This document shows, one piece after another, positions 9,291 through 20,217 of a stretch of DNA of 64,000 nt. Position 1 is the first letter of the stretch; the number at the start of each line of letters is the position of its first letter. The stretch lies in contig NC_017964.1 of the NCBI RefSeq assembly GCF_000219915.2, positions 1,984,001 to 2,048,000 on the forward strand, read 5' to 3'. The translations under genes and the position numbers were made by a program. This DNA is from Advenella kashmirensis WT001 (GTDB lineage: Bacteria > Pseudomonadota > Gammaproteobacteria > Burkholderiales > Burkholderiaceae_B). The notes beneath the pieces were generated by a model. The model ran no database searches and was not told the origin of the DNA. It was given only the letters and a program-made list of their open reading frames with translations.

Positions 9291-11047
9291 ACGGTTAATT
9301 CCTCTTTGATAGGTGTGTCATTGGGCTCTTGTGGAGCACAGGGCAGGGTGAAATGAAACAGGGTGCCTCCGTCGGGATTGGCCTGTGCCCAGAGTCTGCC
9401 GTGGTGTGATTCGATAATGGTGCGACATATATTCAGGCCCATACCCAGTCCTTCGGATTTGGTACTGAAAAAAGGTTCGAACAGGCGTTCGGGCTCTTGT
9501 ATGCCATGGCCTCTATCGGTCACGATAAATTCGACCAGCTGGTTCTGCTGTTTGATTTCTACGGTCAGCAGATCGTGCTCGGAATGGTTCATCGCTTCCA
9601 GGCCGTTCTTGACCAGATTCAGCAGTACCTGTTCGATCAGAATCGGGTCTGCCAATACATGGGGGATATGATCGGGAATAATCGCCTCTATACGAATCTG
9701 CCGCTTGCGGGCGTCAATTTCGGCGAAGTCCAGCGCATGCTCGACAATCTCTTCAACCGGCACGCGCTGGCGGCGCGGTTCACTGCGTTTGACGAATTCG
9801 CGGATGCGACTGACGATTTTGCCGGCGCGTTCGGCCTGGTTCGCAGCCTTTTCCAACGCGGAAAGCAATGTTTCGTTGGTAGCGCGTCCAGATTTGAGCA
9901 TGGCCACAGCGGCCATATTGTAATTGGCAATGGCAGTAAGCGGCTGGTTCAGTTCGTGCGCAAGCGATGAGGCCATTTCCCCCATGGTGGTCAGGCGGCT
10001 GGTGAGCTGGATTTTCTCCTGCTGGTTGCGCGACTCTTCTTCGTGCTTGCGCCTCTCGGTAATGTCGCGCGCTACCTGCAGACGAACGCGCCGCCCATCG
10101 GTCCAGACCAGCATGCGATGCTGCACTTCAAACCAGCTGTTGACACTGGGCGCATACTGTTCGATGGAGTCTTCGGTAAAACGGCCGCGTCGGCCAGCCA
10201 GCAGTTCGGCATGTCCCTGGGGCTGGGAGCCGAAAAGGCGGCGATAGGTGCGGTTGGCGAACAGCAATTCGCGCCCGTTCACGGTGTCTGCAACCACAGA
10301 GATGGCGTCGTCCAGCCCTTCAAGAACCGTCATGAAACGCTCGTGTGCTGCGGCCAGGGCTTCGCGCACACGCTTGGGTTCGGTAATGTCGGTCATGGAG
10401 GTCATCCAGCCGATCTGCTCGCCATTGGGGTCGCGCAGGGCTGATACATACATGCGCGAAGTAAAGCGCGAGCCATCGCGCCGCTGCGCTTCCACTTCCA
10501 GGCCGGTGCTGGGCGTTTTGCCGGACATCAGGATATCGAGGGTGCGCTGGTGTTCGTCGTAGCGGCCGGGCACCCAATAGGGAAAGGGGGTGCTTTTGCC
10601 CAGCAGGTCGGCCTCGTTCCATCCCATCATGCGGCAAAAGGCCGGGTTAACGTAGGCAATACGACCCTGCATGTCCAGTACGCGCATGCCGGTTGACATG
10701 GAGTTTTCCATGGCGCGGCGAAAACTGGTTTCAGCTTGCAGGGCAGCTTCGGCATGTGAGCGAAAACGCGTATAGCGCCATAACGCAAGCAGGCTGATAA
10801 TGATGATCAGGGAGAGGGCGATGACGAAAAAAAGCAGCCGTTGCTGCCTGGTTTCTTCATCCATGGTAATGAACATGACGCTTTGGCTGTGCAGTCGCTG
10901 CAGCCAGAAAAAACCGGCCATAACCAGCAGGTACAGTACCAGAACAAAAACGGGGGTGATCCAGTACAGGCCGCGTTTTCTGAATTTTGCACTATCGTAA
11001 AAAGACGAGGTAAGCAAAGATTTGCTTGGTAATTCGGGCATGCTCAT
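9287..11047 (-). CDS. Membrane PAS-domain sensor histidine kinase
   Basis: Sensor partner of the regulator at 8686-9290. From the ATG at 11047 it is 586 aa; in-frame starts at 11071 (ATG) and 11110 (TTG) are also possible, and none has a good ribosome site. Two membrane segments lie near the N-terminus with a short external loop. Two PAS domains follow (AYVNPAFCRMMGWNEADLLG in the first), then the H-box SSLAHELNQPLTAIANYN, the N-box LLNLVKNGLEAM, DRGHGI and GLGMGLNICRTIIE. The H-box is of the FixL/DctB class. The signal is unknown. It is divergent from aceE. Confidence 0.9.
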   Translation of the reverse strand: MSMPELPSKSLLTSSFYDSAKFRKRGLYWITPVFVLVLYLLVMAGFFWLQRLHSQSVMFITMDEETRQQRLLFFVIALSLIIIISLLALWRYTRFRSHAEAALQAETSFRRAMENSMSTGMRVLDMQGRIAYVNPAFCRMMGWNEADLLGKSTPFPYWVPGRYDEHQRTLDILMSGKTPSTGLEVEAQRRDGSRFTSRMYVSALRDPNGEQIGWMTSMTDITEPKRVREALAAAHERFMTVLEGLDDAISVVADTVNGRELLFANRTYRRLFGSQPQGHAELLAGRRGRFTEDSIEQYAPSVNSWFEVQHRMLVWTDGRRVRLQVARDITERRKHEEESRNQQEKIQLTSRLTTMGEMASSLAHELNQPLTAIANYNMAAVAMLKSGRATNETLLSALEKAANQAERAGKIVSRIREFVKRSEPRRQRVPVEEIVEHALDFAEIDARKRQIRIEAIIPDHIPHVLADPILIEQVLLNLVKNGLEAMNHSEHDLLTVEIKQQNQLVEFIVTDRGHGIQEPERLFEPFFSTKSEGLGMGLNICRTIIESHHGRLWAQANPDGGTLFHFTLPCAPQEPNDTPIKEELTV

Positions 11048-11187
11048 AATCACAATTCGTAACCTGGACATTTTAAAGGAGTTAAATGCAAATTCACAGC
11101 AACTGCGCAAATTTTGTCATTTAGTCATGTTGCGCTGCAATGTAAATTTCACATTATAAAATTCAATATCATTATATAAAATATTTC

Positions 11188-11216
11188 TTGTCAGAGGCGG
11201 CCTGCTCTTTTAGAAT
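11188..11216 (+). promoter_or_regulatory. Sigma-70 type promoter upstream of aceE
   Basis: TTGTCA (11188-11193) and TAGAAT (11211-11216) are 17 bases apart, each with one mismatch to consensus. The position, about 115 bases before the aceE start, fits a promoter for the pyruvate dehydrogenase operon. The 222 bases between the kinase and aceE hold nothing else clear apart from very AT-rich DNA (11137-11185), which may hold the kinase promoter on the minus strand. Confidence 0.55.
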
Positions 11217-11332
11217 GGGCAGCAGTCAGGTGTACAAATCCGCAAACCGGGTTGCCCTGCGCACCGAAAATGGTATGGTTACACAACACGATAGTGCCGT
11301 GGCCAGCATAAAAAATCGATATGGAGAACTGA

Positions 11333-14034
11333 ATGTCTACATCAGATAAACCTCAGACAGGCAAGTCCACAGATGTGGATAGCGTAGAAACCCAGGAATG
11401 GCTCGATTCACTGGAAGCGGTGCTGGACAGAGAGGGCCTGAACGCGCGCACTTTCTGCTCGAGCAACTGACAGATCTGGCCCGCAGGTCGGGCTCCAATA
11501 TCCCGTATTCCCCCCATACTGCCTATGTAAACACCATACCACCCGGACTGGAACCGCGACATCCTGGCAATATGGCCATGGAAGAGCGCATTCGCTCTTA
11601 TGTGCGCTGGAATGCCATGGCGATGGTGGTCAAGGCCAATAAACACAATCCTGAGGATGGCGGTGATCTGGGCGGCCATATCGCCTCCTTTGCCTCACTG
11701 GCCACGATGATCGGTTGCGGCCAGAACCATTTCTGGCACGCTGCGACTGAAGACCATGGCGGCGATCTGGTGTATTTCCAGGGTCATTCTTCGCCCGGCG
11801 TGTACGGACGCGCCTATCTTGAAGGGCGCCTGTCTGAAGACCAGCTGGACAATTTCCGCCAGGAAGTGGGCGGCAAGGGTTTGCCGTCCTATCCGCACCC
11901 CAAGCTCATGCCGGAATTCTGGCAGTTCCCAACTGTATCAATGGGCCTGGGCCCATTGATGGCTATTTACCAAGCCCGTTTTCTGAAGTACTTGCATGCC
12001 CGCGGCATCGCCGACACGAGCAAGCGCAAGGTCTGGGTCTTCTGCGGCGATGGCGAAATGGACGAACCCGAATCCCTGGGTGCGATCAGCCTGGCTGCGC
12101 GTGAAAAACTCGACAACCTGATTTTTGTGATCAACTGCAACCTGCAGCGCCTTGACGGGCCAGTGCGCGGCAACGGCAAGATCATTCAGGAACTGGAAGG
12201 CGAATTTCGTGGCAGTGGCTGGAATGTAATCAAGCTCATCTGGGGCGGATACTGGGATCCTCTGTTGGCACGTGACAAAGAAGGTATTTTGCGCAAGGTC
12301 ATGCAGGAAACCGTTGACGGCGAGTATCAGGCCTGCAAGGCCAATGATGGCGCCTACGTTCGTGAACACTTCTTCGGCAAGGATCCACGTCTGCTGGAAA
12401 TGGTCAGCCGCATGAGCGACGAGGAAATCTGGCGTCTGAACCGTGGCGGCCACGATCCCTACAAGGTCTATGCTGCATTTGATGCCGCACAGAACTCAGT
12501 CGGCCAGCCTACCGTCATTCTGGCCAAAACCATCAAAGGTTATGGCCTGGGCGCAATCGCGCAGGGTCAGAACCCGGCCCACCAGCAAAAGAAACTGGAC
12601 ATCAATTCGCTCAAGGGCTTCCGTGACCGCTTCAATATTCCGGTAACCGACGAACAGCTCGAGAACCTGCCGTATTACAAGCCGTCTGAAGATTCGCCTG
12701 AAATGAAGTACCTGCGCCAGCAGCGCGAGAAATTGGGCGGTTACTATCCAAGCCGCCGTCCCCAGGCGGAGGAAAAGCTCAAAGTACCGGCACTGGATGT
12801 CTTCAAGGCTGTGCTTGAGCCGACCAGCGAAGGCCGCGAAATTTCAACAACACAGGCGTTTGTGCGCTTTCTGAATCAACTGCTGCGCGACAAGCAGTTG
12901 GGTGAGCGGGTTGTGCCGATTCTGGCCGACGAATCACGCACCTTTGGTATGGAAGGGTTGTTCCGCCAAATCGGTATTTATGCGCCGGAAGGGCAGAAGT
13001 ACACGCCCGTGGATAAAAACCAGGTGATGTACTACAAGGAATCGGCTGACGGCCAGTTGCTGCAGGAAGGGATTAACGAGGCAGGGGCATTTGCTTCATG
13101 GATTGCCGCCGCAACGTCCTATTCGACCAACAACCGCATCATGATTCCGTTCTTCATCTACTACTCGATGTTCGGATTCCAGCGGGTTGGTGATCTGGCC
13201 TGGGCTGCCGGCGATATGCAGGCCCGCGGCTTCCTGCTTGGTGGAACGGCCGGTCGCACCACGCTCAACGGCGAAGGTTTGCAGCATGAAGATGGCCATA
13301 GCCACATTCTTTCCTCAACCATTCCAAACTGCGTCAGCTACGACCCGACGTTTTCGCACGAAGTGGCCGTGATCATGCAGCATGGTCTGAAGCGCATGGT
13401 GGAAAATCAGGAAAACGTGTATTACTACATCACGCTGATGAACGAAAACTATGCTCAGCCTGGCCTCAAAGAGGGCGATGCGGATGGCATTATCAAGGGT
13501 ATGTACAAGCTGCAGTCAACAAGTGGCGGCAAGCATCATGTGCAGTTGATGGGATCTGGCACCATTTTGCGCGAAGTCATGAAAGCCCAGGAACTGCTCA
13601 AGCAGGATTGGGACATTTCTTCGGATGTGTGGAGCGTGACCAGTTTCACTGAGTTGCGCCGCGAAGGTCTGGACGTGGACCGTCACAATCTGCTGAACCC
13701 CGATGGCAAACCGCAAGTGCCTTACATTACCAAGCAGTTGGAAACTTCAGAAGGTCCGATCATTGCGTCGACCGACTATATGAAACTGTTTGCAGACCAG
13801 GTACGGGACTTTATGCCCAAAGGGCGCACGTACCGCGTGCTGGGCACCGACGGGTTCGGCCGTTCCGACTTCCGTTACAAACTGCGTGAGCACTTTGAAG
13901 TAGATCGTCATTTCGTTGTTCTGGCTGCGCTCAAGGCGCTGGCCGACGACGGTGCGATCGACAAATCAAAAGTGAGCGAAGCCATTCAGAAATATGGCAT
14001 TGACACCAACAAAGCCAATCCTCACCACGCATAA
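11333..14034 (+). CDS. aceE: Pyruvate dehydrogenase E1 component, homodimeric (frame broken)
   Basis: Thiamine-diphosphate enzyme of about 900 aa that decarboxylates pyruvate and acetylates the E2 lipoyl groups. The ATG at 11333 has GGAG upstream; the first 36 or so residues then run into a stop, while the next frame continues GPERAHFLLEQLTDLARRSG to the normal end. One extra C near 11441 repairs it. The ThDP motif is visible as FCGDGEMDEPESLGAIS. Other family stretches include YSPHTAYVNTIP and HEDGHSHIL. It is first in the aceE-aceF-lpdA operon. Confidence 0.93.
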
Positions 14035-14045
14035 GGCAGATCATT

Positions 14046-15810
14046 ATGAGCAATGTAATCGAAATTAAGGTTCCGGACATTGGTGATTTCAGTGAGGTGG
14101 AAGTCATTGAGTTGCTGGTGGCGCCGGGCGATACCATCAAGGAAGAGCAAAGCCTGATCACTGTTGAGTCGGATAAGGCATCCATGGAAATTCCTTCGTC
14201 TGCAGCAGGCGTAGTCAAGGACATCAACGTCAAAGTTGGTGACAAGGTTGCTGAAGGCAAGGTCATTCTGACGCTGGAGGCGGCGCAGGACTCTGGGTCG
14301 GACAAAGAAGCCCCTAAGGCGAAAGCCAGGACAAGGGCCGAGCAAGTGCTGCGGCGGATGATTCTGCCGACGAATCTCAGGAGCGCACGCCCGGTGCCGA
14401 TAATCCCGAGCAGCCGCCAGGCAAGGACGAGCCAGCGAAGCAGGAAGGCCAGGAGCAGCAAGCAGGTGGTGGCACGGTCGAGGTAACGGTTCCCGATATT
14501 GGTGATTTCTCTGAAGTCGAAGTCATTGAAGTGCTGGTTGCGCCAGGCGATAAAGTTACGCAGGAACAAAGTCTGATCACCGTGGAATCGGACAAGGCCT
14601 CGATGGAAATTCCGTCGTCCGACGAGGGCGAAGTTGAAGCGGTCCTGGTTAAGGTCGGCGACAAAGTGGCCAAAGGCACTGCCATTGTCAAGCTCAAGTC
14701 TGGCGGTGGTTCGGCCAAAGCGGCTGCTGCGCCTGCTGAGACAAAGAGCAAGCCGGCCGATAGCAATGCTGACAAGGCTCAGGGCGAGCCGGCTGCGGCC
14801 GCCAAGGCGCCAGCGCCACAGGCGAGCGGCGCCGCACAGCAACGCGTTTCACCTACTGCTGCGTTTGGTTCTGCCGTGTCTGCCCGCAGTTTGCCGCATG
14901 CTTCGCCATCGGTTCGGAAATTTGCCCGCGAACTGGGTGTAGACCTGACCCAGATCACCGGTTCCGGAGAAAAGCAACGTATTACACAGGACGATGTTCG
15001 CAAATTCGTCAAGGCCGCGCTTTCCGTGGCCACGAGTACGTCCTCTACGACAACCCGTTCGCAAGTGGGTGGTGGCGGCCTGAGCGTTCTGGACTGGCCG
15101 AATATCGACTTCTCTAAATTCGGACCGATAGAAAGCAAGCCTTTGTCGCGCATCAAGAAAATTTCTGGCGCCAACCTGCATCGCAACTGGGTCATGATTC
15201 CCCATGTGACAAATAACGAGCAGGCCGATATTACCGAACTGGAAGCCTTCCGGGTTGCCATGAACAAGGAATATGAAAAGGCCGGCGTCAAGTTCACCAT
15301 GCTGGCGTTCCTGATCAAGGCGGTGGTTTCTGCACTGCAGAAATTTCCGGAATTTAACGCCTCGCTCAGCGGCGATAATCTGGTGCTCAAGCAGTACTAT
15401 CATGTCGGATTTGCGGCCGATACGCCTAACGGTCTGGTCGTACCGGTGATTCGTGATGCCGACAAAAAAGCGGTTAGTCAGATTGCCAAGGAAATGACCG
15501 AGCTGGCCAAACTGGCACGGGATGGCAAACTGTCGCCAGCCCAAATGCAGGGCGGGTGTTTTTCCATCAGTTCGCTCGGCGGCATTGGCGGAACAAGCTT
15601 TACGCCTATTATCAATGCGCCTGAGGTGGCTATTCTGGCGTCTCCAAGTCTTCCATGCAGCCGGTATGGAACGGTAAGGAATTTGCGCCGCGCCTGATGC
15701 TGCCCCTGTCGCTTTCCTATGACCATCGTGTGATCGACGGTGCCGCTGCAGCGCGCTTTAACGCGTATCTGGCAGCAGTCCTGGCGGATTTCCGCCGTGT
15801 CCTGATCTAA
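14046..15810 (+). CDS. aceF: Dihydrolipoamide acetyltransferase, pyruvate dehydrogenase E2 (two frame breaks)
   Basis: E2 core of the complex, about 588 aa after repair. There are two N-terminal lipoyl domains, each with the lipoylated Lys in [12 protein letters not shown], joined by Ala/Pro-rich linkers. A peripheral subunit-binding domain follows ([16 protein letters not shown]), then the catalytic acyltransferase domain, which ends with the active site [15 protein letters not shown]. Breaks near 14326 (GCC CAG context) and 15635 (GGC context) each need one added base. It lies 11 bases after aceE and 12 before lpdA. Confidence 0.92.
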
Positions 15811-15822
15811 CGGGAGATATTG

Positions 15823-17699
15823 ATGAGTCAAGTAGAAATCAAGGTGCCCAATATCGGTGACTTCGACGCGGTGGAAGTGATCGAAGTGCTGGTTGCCGAA
15901 GGCGATACGGTCAAGGAAGAACAGAGTCTGATTACCGTTGAGTCGGACAAGGCGTCCATGGAAATCCCGTCTTCGGCTGCCGGAAAAGTGGTGTCGCTAT
16001 CGGTCAAAGTGGGTGACAAGGTTGCCGAGGGCGACGTTATTCTGATGCTGGAAGCTGCAGCAGCGGGCGCTCAGGCCGCTGCCAGCGACAAGCCGGCGGC
16101 CCAGGCTTCTGCAAACAGTGATGCGGCTGTGGCTCCGAAAGCGGCTGGCGCCGCTGACGAAGGCAAAACCCGGGAAAGCGAGGGTGGTTCGTCAGGCAAG
16201 CAGCCAGCACAGAGCACGGATGACAATAAATCCGCAGACGTTGCCGCCAGCACTGAGGTTAAGTACGCTCCGCCAGCGTCGGCCCCTGCAGACGGTTGCG
16301 ACGTGCTGGTGCTGGGCGCCGGGCCCGGCGGTTATTCTGCTGCATTTCGTGCAGCCGATCTGGGTCTAAGCGTGGTGCTGGTCGAACGTTACGCCACACT
16401 GGGTGGTGTCTGCCTTAACGTTGGGTGTATCCCGTCCAAAGCGCTGCTGCACAGCGTAGCCGTACTGGAAGAGGCGAAACACCTGTCCCAGAACGGCATC
16501 ACCTTTGGTGAGCCGACGATCGATCTGGACAAGCTGCGTGCCAGCAAAGACAAAGTCGTTTCCACACTTACCGGCGGCCTGACCGGCATGGCCAAGGCGC
16601 GCAAAGTCAAGGTAATTCACGGCCTGGGTCAGTTTGCTGACGCACACCATCTGACCGTCAAGAAAGATGACGGATCAAGCGAAACAGTGGCTTTCAAGCA
16701 TGCCATTATTGCAGCCGGCAGCCAGTCGGTGAAACTGCCGTTTCTGCCGGAAGACGAACGGATTGTCGATTCTACCGGTGCCTTGAAACTGAAAAGCATC
16801 CCGGAAAAAATGCTGATCATAGGCGGAGGTATTATTGGCCTGGAAATGGGTACGGTCTATTCCGCACTTGGCGCGCGCCTGGATGTTGTTGAGATGCTCG
16901 ATGGTCTGATGCAAGGCGCAGACCGTGATCTGGTCAAGGTCTGGCAAAAGAAAAACGAAGATCGTTTCGATAATATCATGGTCAAGACCAAAACGGTTTC
17001 TGCCCAAGCCAAGCCGGACGGCATCTGGGTCACGTTCGAGGGTGAAGCGGCGCCAGCCGAACCCCAAAGATATGACTTGGTTTTGCAGGCGGTGGGGCGT
17101 TCACCCAACGGCGCAAAAATCGAGGCAGACAAGGCCGGGGTTCAGGTGTCTGAACGCGGGTTCATCGAAGTGGATGAACAGATGCGTACCAACGTCCCGC
17201 ATATTTTTGCTATTGGCGATATCGTGGGGCAACCCATGCTGGCGCACAAGGCTGTGCACGAGGCGCATGTGCTGCGGAAGTCATCGCAGGGCACAAGAGC
17301 TATTTTGATGTTCGTGTTATTCCTTCGGTTGCCTATACCGATCCTGAAGTGGCCTGGGCAGGGCTAACAGAGGAAGAAGCCAAAAAGCAGGGCATCAAGT
17401 ATGAAAAGGGCGTATTTCCCTGGGCGGCATCGGGCCGAGCCATTGCCAATGGTCGCTCCGAAGGGTTTACCAAGCTGCTGTTTGATGCCCAGACGCATCG
17501 GATCATTGGCGGCAGCATCGTGGGCACGCACGCTGGCGATCTGATTTCCGAAGTGGCGCTTGCGGTGGAGATGGGTGCCGACTCTGTTGATATCGGCAAG
17601 ACCATTCATCCTCATCCAACGCTTGGTGAATCGGTGGGCATGGCCGCAGAGGTCGCGCATGGTACATGTACCGATCTGCCTCCGGTCAAACGCAAGTAG
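15823..17699 (+). CDS. lpdA: Dihydrolipoamide dehydrogenase with N-terminal lipoyl domain (frame broken)
   Basis: E3 flavoprotein of about 625 aa that reoxidises the E2 dihydrolipoamide with NAD. Residues 1-80 are an extra lipoyl domain ([12 protein letters not shown]), followed by an Ala-rich linker and then the FAD-binding GAGPGGYSAAFRAADLG, the redox disulfide GGVCLNVGCIPSKALL, the NAD site IIGGGIIGLEMGTVYSALG and the C-terminal active-site HPHPTLGE. This lipoyl-E3 fusion is known in betaproteobacteria and Neisseria. The frame breaks near 17268 (GTG GCT context). The ATG at 15823 is preferred over the TTG just before it. Confidence 0.94.
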
Positions 17700-17819
17700 A
17701 TCGGTTGTTTTGCGCTCAGCGCTGACGGCAATCGCGCTTATCTTGCAGTTGCCGTCGCGACAGAATGCTGTGGTTTCATCCGGCTTTCTGCGATCTACGC
17801 AGCGGGCAGGCAAGTAAAG

Positions 17820-17863
17820 AACACTCTTATTTCCGGCTAATACCGAAAATAGGGGTGTTTTTC
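17820..17863 (+). terminator. Rho-independent terminator of the aceE-aceF-lpdA operon
   Basis: A 17-bp nearly perfect stem (17820-17836 with 17843-17859, one mismatch) around a 6-base loop is followed by TTTTTCATTTT. It is one of the strongest terminators in the window and separates lpdA from folC. Confidence 0.85.
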
Positions 17864-17908
17864 ATTTTGATGACTTAAAATTCTGCTTTCGGGTATTTCA
17901 TTTTTATT

Positions 17909-19213
17909 ATGTCTGCCGTTCCTACTAGTAAGCACTCGCTGGCCGATTGGCTGGCCTATCTTGAATCCCTGCACCCCAAGACGATCGAACTCGGTCTGGA
18001 CCGCGTCAGAACGGTAGCCCAGCGCCTGCAGGCCTGTGAGGGCGGCGGCGTCAAAATTATTGTGGGCGGTACCAACGGCAAAGGCTCCACCTGCGCCATG
18101 CTCGAGGCTATTTATCTGGCCGCAGGATACAAGACCGGACTGTATACCTCTCCGCATCTGATCGATTTCAATGAACGCATTCGTCTGCGGGGTGAACTGG
18201 CCACAGACGAGCAAATTGTCGAACAGCTGGCGCAAATCGAAACGGCGCGCGGCGAAATATCGCTCACATACTTCGAATACACAACACTGGCTGCGCTGTT
18301 GCTGTTCAAGCAACATCAAACCGATGTGGCCATTCTGGAAGTCGGCCTGGGCGGGCGACTGGATGCGGTCAATATTGTGGATGCAGACTGCTCCATCGTT
18401 ACCAGCGTTGATGTTGACCATATTGAATGGCTTGGCGATACCCGGGAAAAAATCGGTTGGGAAAAGGCGCATATTTTCCGCAAGGGAAAACCGGCAATTT
18501 GCAGCGACCCGCAGCCGCCGCAGTCAGTGCTGGACTACGCGCGTGAGATTGAAGCGGATCTGTGGCTATTCGGGCACGATTTCAACTATTCGGCCGACAA
18601 GCAGCAGTGGGCTTTTGCCGGACGCAATCAGCGGCGCAATGCATTGGCGTATCCGGCCTTGCGCGGCGCCAACCAGTTGCTCAACGCGTCGGCTGCCCTG
18701 GCGGCTATCGAATCATTGCGGGAACGGCTTGCCGTTCCACAACAGTCTGTGCGCCAGGGCCTGATCCAGGCCGTGCTCCCCGGGCGCTTTCAGATTATTC
18801 CCGGGCAACCTACCGTCGTACTCGATGTGGCGCACAACCCGCATGCAGCGGCAGTGCTTGCCCATAATCTGGATAGCATGGCCTATTTTCCCTATACCCA
18901 TGCGGTAGTCGGTATGGTCAATGACAAGGATTGCGACGAGGTCATCAGAAAATTCGGCCGCAAGGTTGATCACTGGTATTGTGCCAGTCTTGATGGCGAG
19001 CGTAGTCGCAGTGGCCAGGACATCGCCGAAAGAGTGCGCAAGCAGTTGCCGGCGGATGCCGAAGGGTTACCAACCGTAACGGTTTTTGATTCTCCGGCCG
19101 CCGCCTATGATTCTGCACGTTCAAAGGCCTCCGACAATGATAGAATAGTCGTGTTTGGCTCGTTTTTAACCGTAGCCGCAGTTTTACAGCATTTAGGGCG
19201 TCCAGCCGTCTGA
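17909..19213 (+). CDS. folC: Folylpolyglutamate/dihydrofolate synthase
   Basis: Enzyme of 434 aa of the Mur ligase fold that adds glutamate to folates. The P-loop is GGTNGKGSTCAMLE; other conserved segments are YTSPHLIDFNERIR, AILEVGLGGRLDAVNIV and LDVAHNPHAA in the C-terminal domain. It is followed at 33 bases by the SPOR gene, then cvpA and purF, the same order as folC-dedD-cvpA-purF in many proteobacteria. The usual upstream accD is not here; the pdh terminator is instead. Confidence 0.96.
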   Translation: MSAVPTSKHSLADWLAYLESLHPKTIELGLDRVRTVAQRLQACEGGGVKIIVGGTNGKGSTCAMLEAIYLAAGYKTGLYTSPHLIDFNERIRLRGELATDEQIVEQLAQIETARGEISLTYFEYTTLAALLLFKQHQTDVAILEVGLGGRLDAVNIVDADCSIVTSVDVDHIEWLGDTREKIGWEKAHIFRKGKPAICSDPQPPQSVLDYAREIEADLWLFGHDFNYSADKQQWAFAGRNQRRNALAYPALRGANQLLNASAALAAIESLRERLAVPQQSVRQGLIQAVLPGRFQIIPGQPTVVLDVAHNPHAAAVLAHNLDSMAYFPYTHAVVGMVNDKDCDEVIRKFGRKVDHWYCASLDGERSRSGQDIAERVRKQLPADAEGLPTVTVFDSPAAAYDSARSKASDNDRIVVFGSFLTVAAVLQHLGRPAV

Positions 19214-19245
19214 AGCTTATCTTTATAAATAGTCGGGAATAAGTT

Positions 19246-20202
19246 ATGGGTTTATTCAATTCACAAGATAATAATCGGCCGGGACAACGCCGTACCCAGT
19301 CTGAGCAGAACCAGGCCAATGATCTGCGGGTCAAGGCCAGAAACCGGCTGATCGGCGCGATTATTCTTGTTCTGGCGGCGATCATTATCGTGCCTATGGT
19401 GCTCGATACCGGCGGCACGGACAGTACGCCGACGCCCGCGCAGAAACCACCCTTGGTATCGGGTGGCGGCAGTGACAGCAATTCCCTGTCCGTGACGACT
19501 ACGCCGGGCGTTGAGTCCAGCGGCCCAAGTTCCACATCGCAGCAGGCCACCGTTGATGGTAGTGTCTCGCAAACGCCACCGGTGACAGGATCGGTCGCTG
19601 CCGGCACTGCTGAGCCACCGCAGGAGCCAGGAATAACACCGGAAACCCAGGAACCGGGATTGACAGGACTGACAGAAGCCATTGATCCGAACCGATCCAT
19701 CGCATCAGGCACGGCAAACCAGCCAGTGCCCCCCGAGGATCAGGCTGAGCAGGCAAAGCAGGAAGCCGCTGCCCAGGCTAAAGCCCAGGCCGACGCTAAA
19801 AAGGCAGCCGAACGTAAGAAGGCCGCAGCCAGCAAAGCTGCCGAGCAGCCCAAAAAACCCGGCGTAATCAGGGATAGCAGCCGCACTGATGATGGTTCCC
19901 GTGCGCTGGCCATTCTGGAAGGCCGCGAACCGGCACCCGCAGAAAAAAGTAAACCCAAGGTAACTTCGGGAGACTATTCTCTGCAGATCGCTTCCTATGG
20001 CTCTTCGGACGATGCGCAAAGTCGTCGCAGCAAACTGGCTGCCGAGGGCGTATCCAATGTGTATGTCCAGAATTCTGTCGTAAACGGCAAGCAGATTTAT
20101 CGTTTGCGGGTAGGCCCGTTCAAATCACGTGAGGCTGCACAGGCAGCGCAAACCCGCCTGCGTTCACTGGGTTATGACAACGGTTTCATTTCGTCGAATT
20201 GA
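19246..20202 (+). CDS. SPOR-domain cell division protein, DedD-like
   Basis: Inner-membrane protein of 318 aa. One membrane segment (residues about 36-54, RLIGAIILVLAAIIIVPMVL) anchors a long periplasmic linker rich in Pro, Ala, Gln and Lys (about residues 60-235). The C-terminal SPOR domain starts near DYSLQIASYGSS and includes YRLRVGPFKSREAAQAA. SPOR domains bind denuded peptidoglycan glycan strands at the division site. Gene order between folC and cvpA matches dedD, though linker sequences of such proteins are not conserved. Confidence 0.88.
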   Translation: MGLFNSQDNNRPGQRRTQSEQNQANDLRVKARNRLIGAIILVLAAIIIVPMVLDTGGTDSTPTPAQKPPLVSGGGSDSNSLSVTTTPGVESSGPSSTSQQATVDGSVSQTPPVTGSVAAGTAEPPQEPGITPETQEPGLTGLTEAIDPNRSIASGTANQPVPPEDQAEQAKQEAAAQAKAQADAKKAAERKKAAASKAAEQPKKPGVIRDSSRTDDGSRALAILEGREPAPAEKSKPKVTSGDYSLQIASYGSSDDAQSRRSKLAAEGVSNVYVQNSVVNGKQIYRLRVGPFKSREAAQAAQTRLRSLGYDNGFISSN

Positions 20203-20217
20203 TATCCATGCACTGAA

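Noticed and set aside
11086..11124. A 12-codon plus-strand ORF with AAAGGAG four bases upstream, considered as a leader peptide for aceE
   Set aside because: It lies upstream of the likely aceE promoter (11188-11216), overlaps the kinase 5' region, and shows no regulatory codon bias or adjacent attenuator.
13931..14842. A 303-codon minus-strand open frame opposite the aceE/aceF junction
   Set aside because: It mirrors the lipoyl domains and their Ala-rich linker and has unlikely Ser/Leu/Arg-rich composition.
17560..17817. Plus-strand open frame overlapping the lpdA 3' end
   Set aside because: Most of it is an out-of-frame reading of lpdA, it has no domain, and it stops before the operon terminator.
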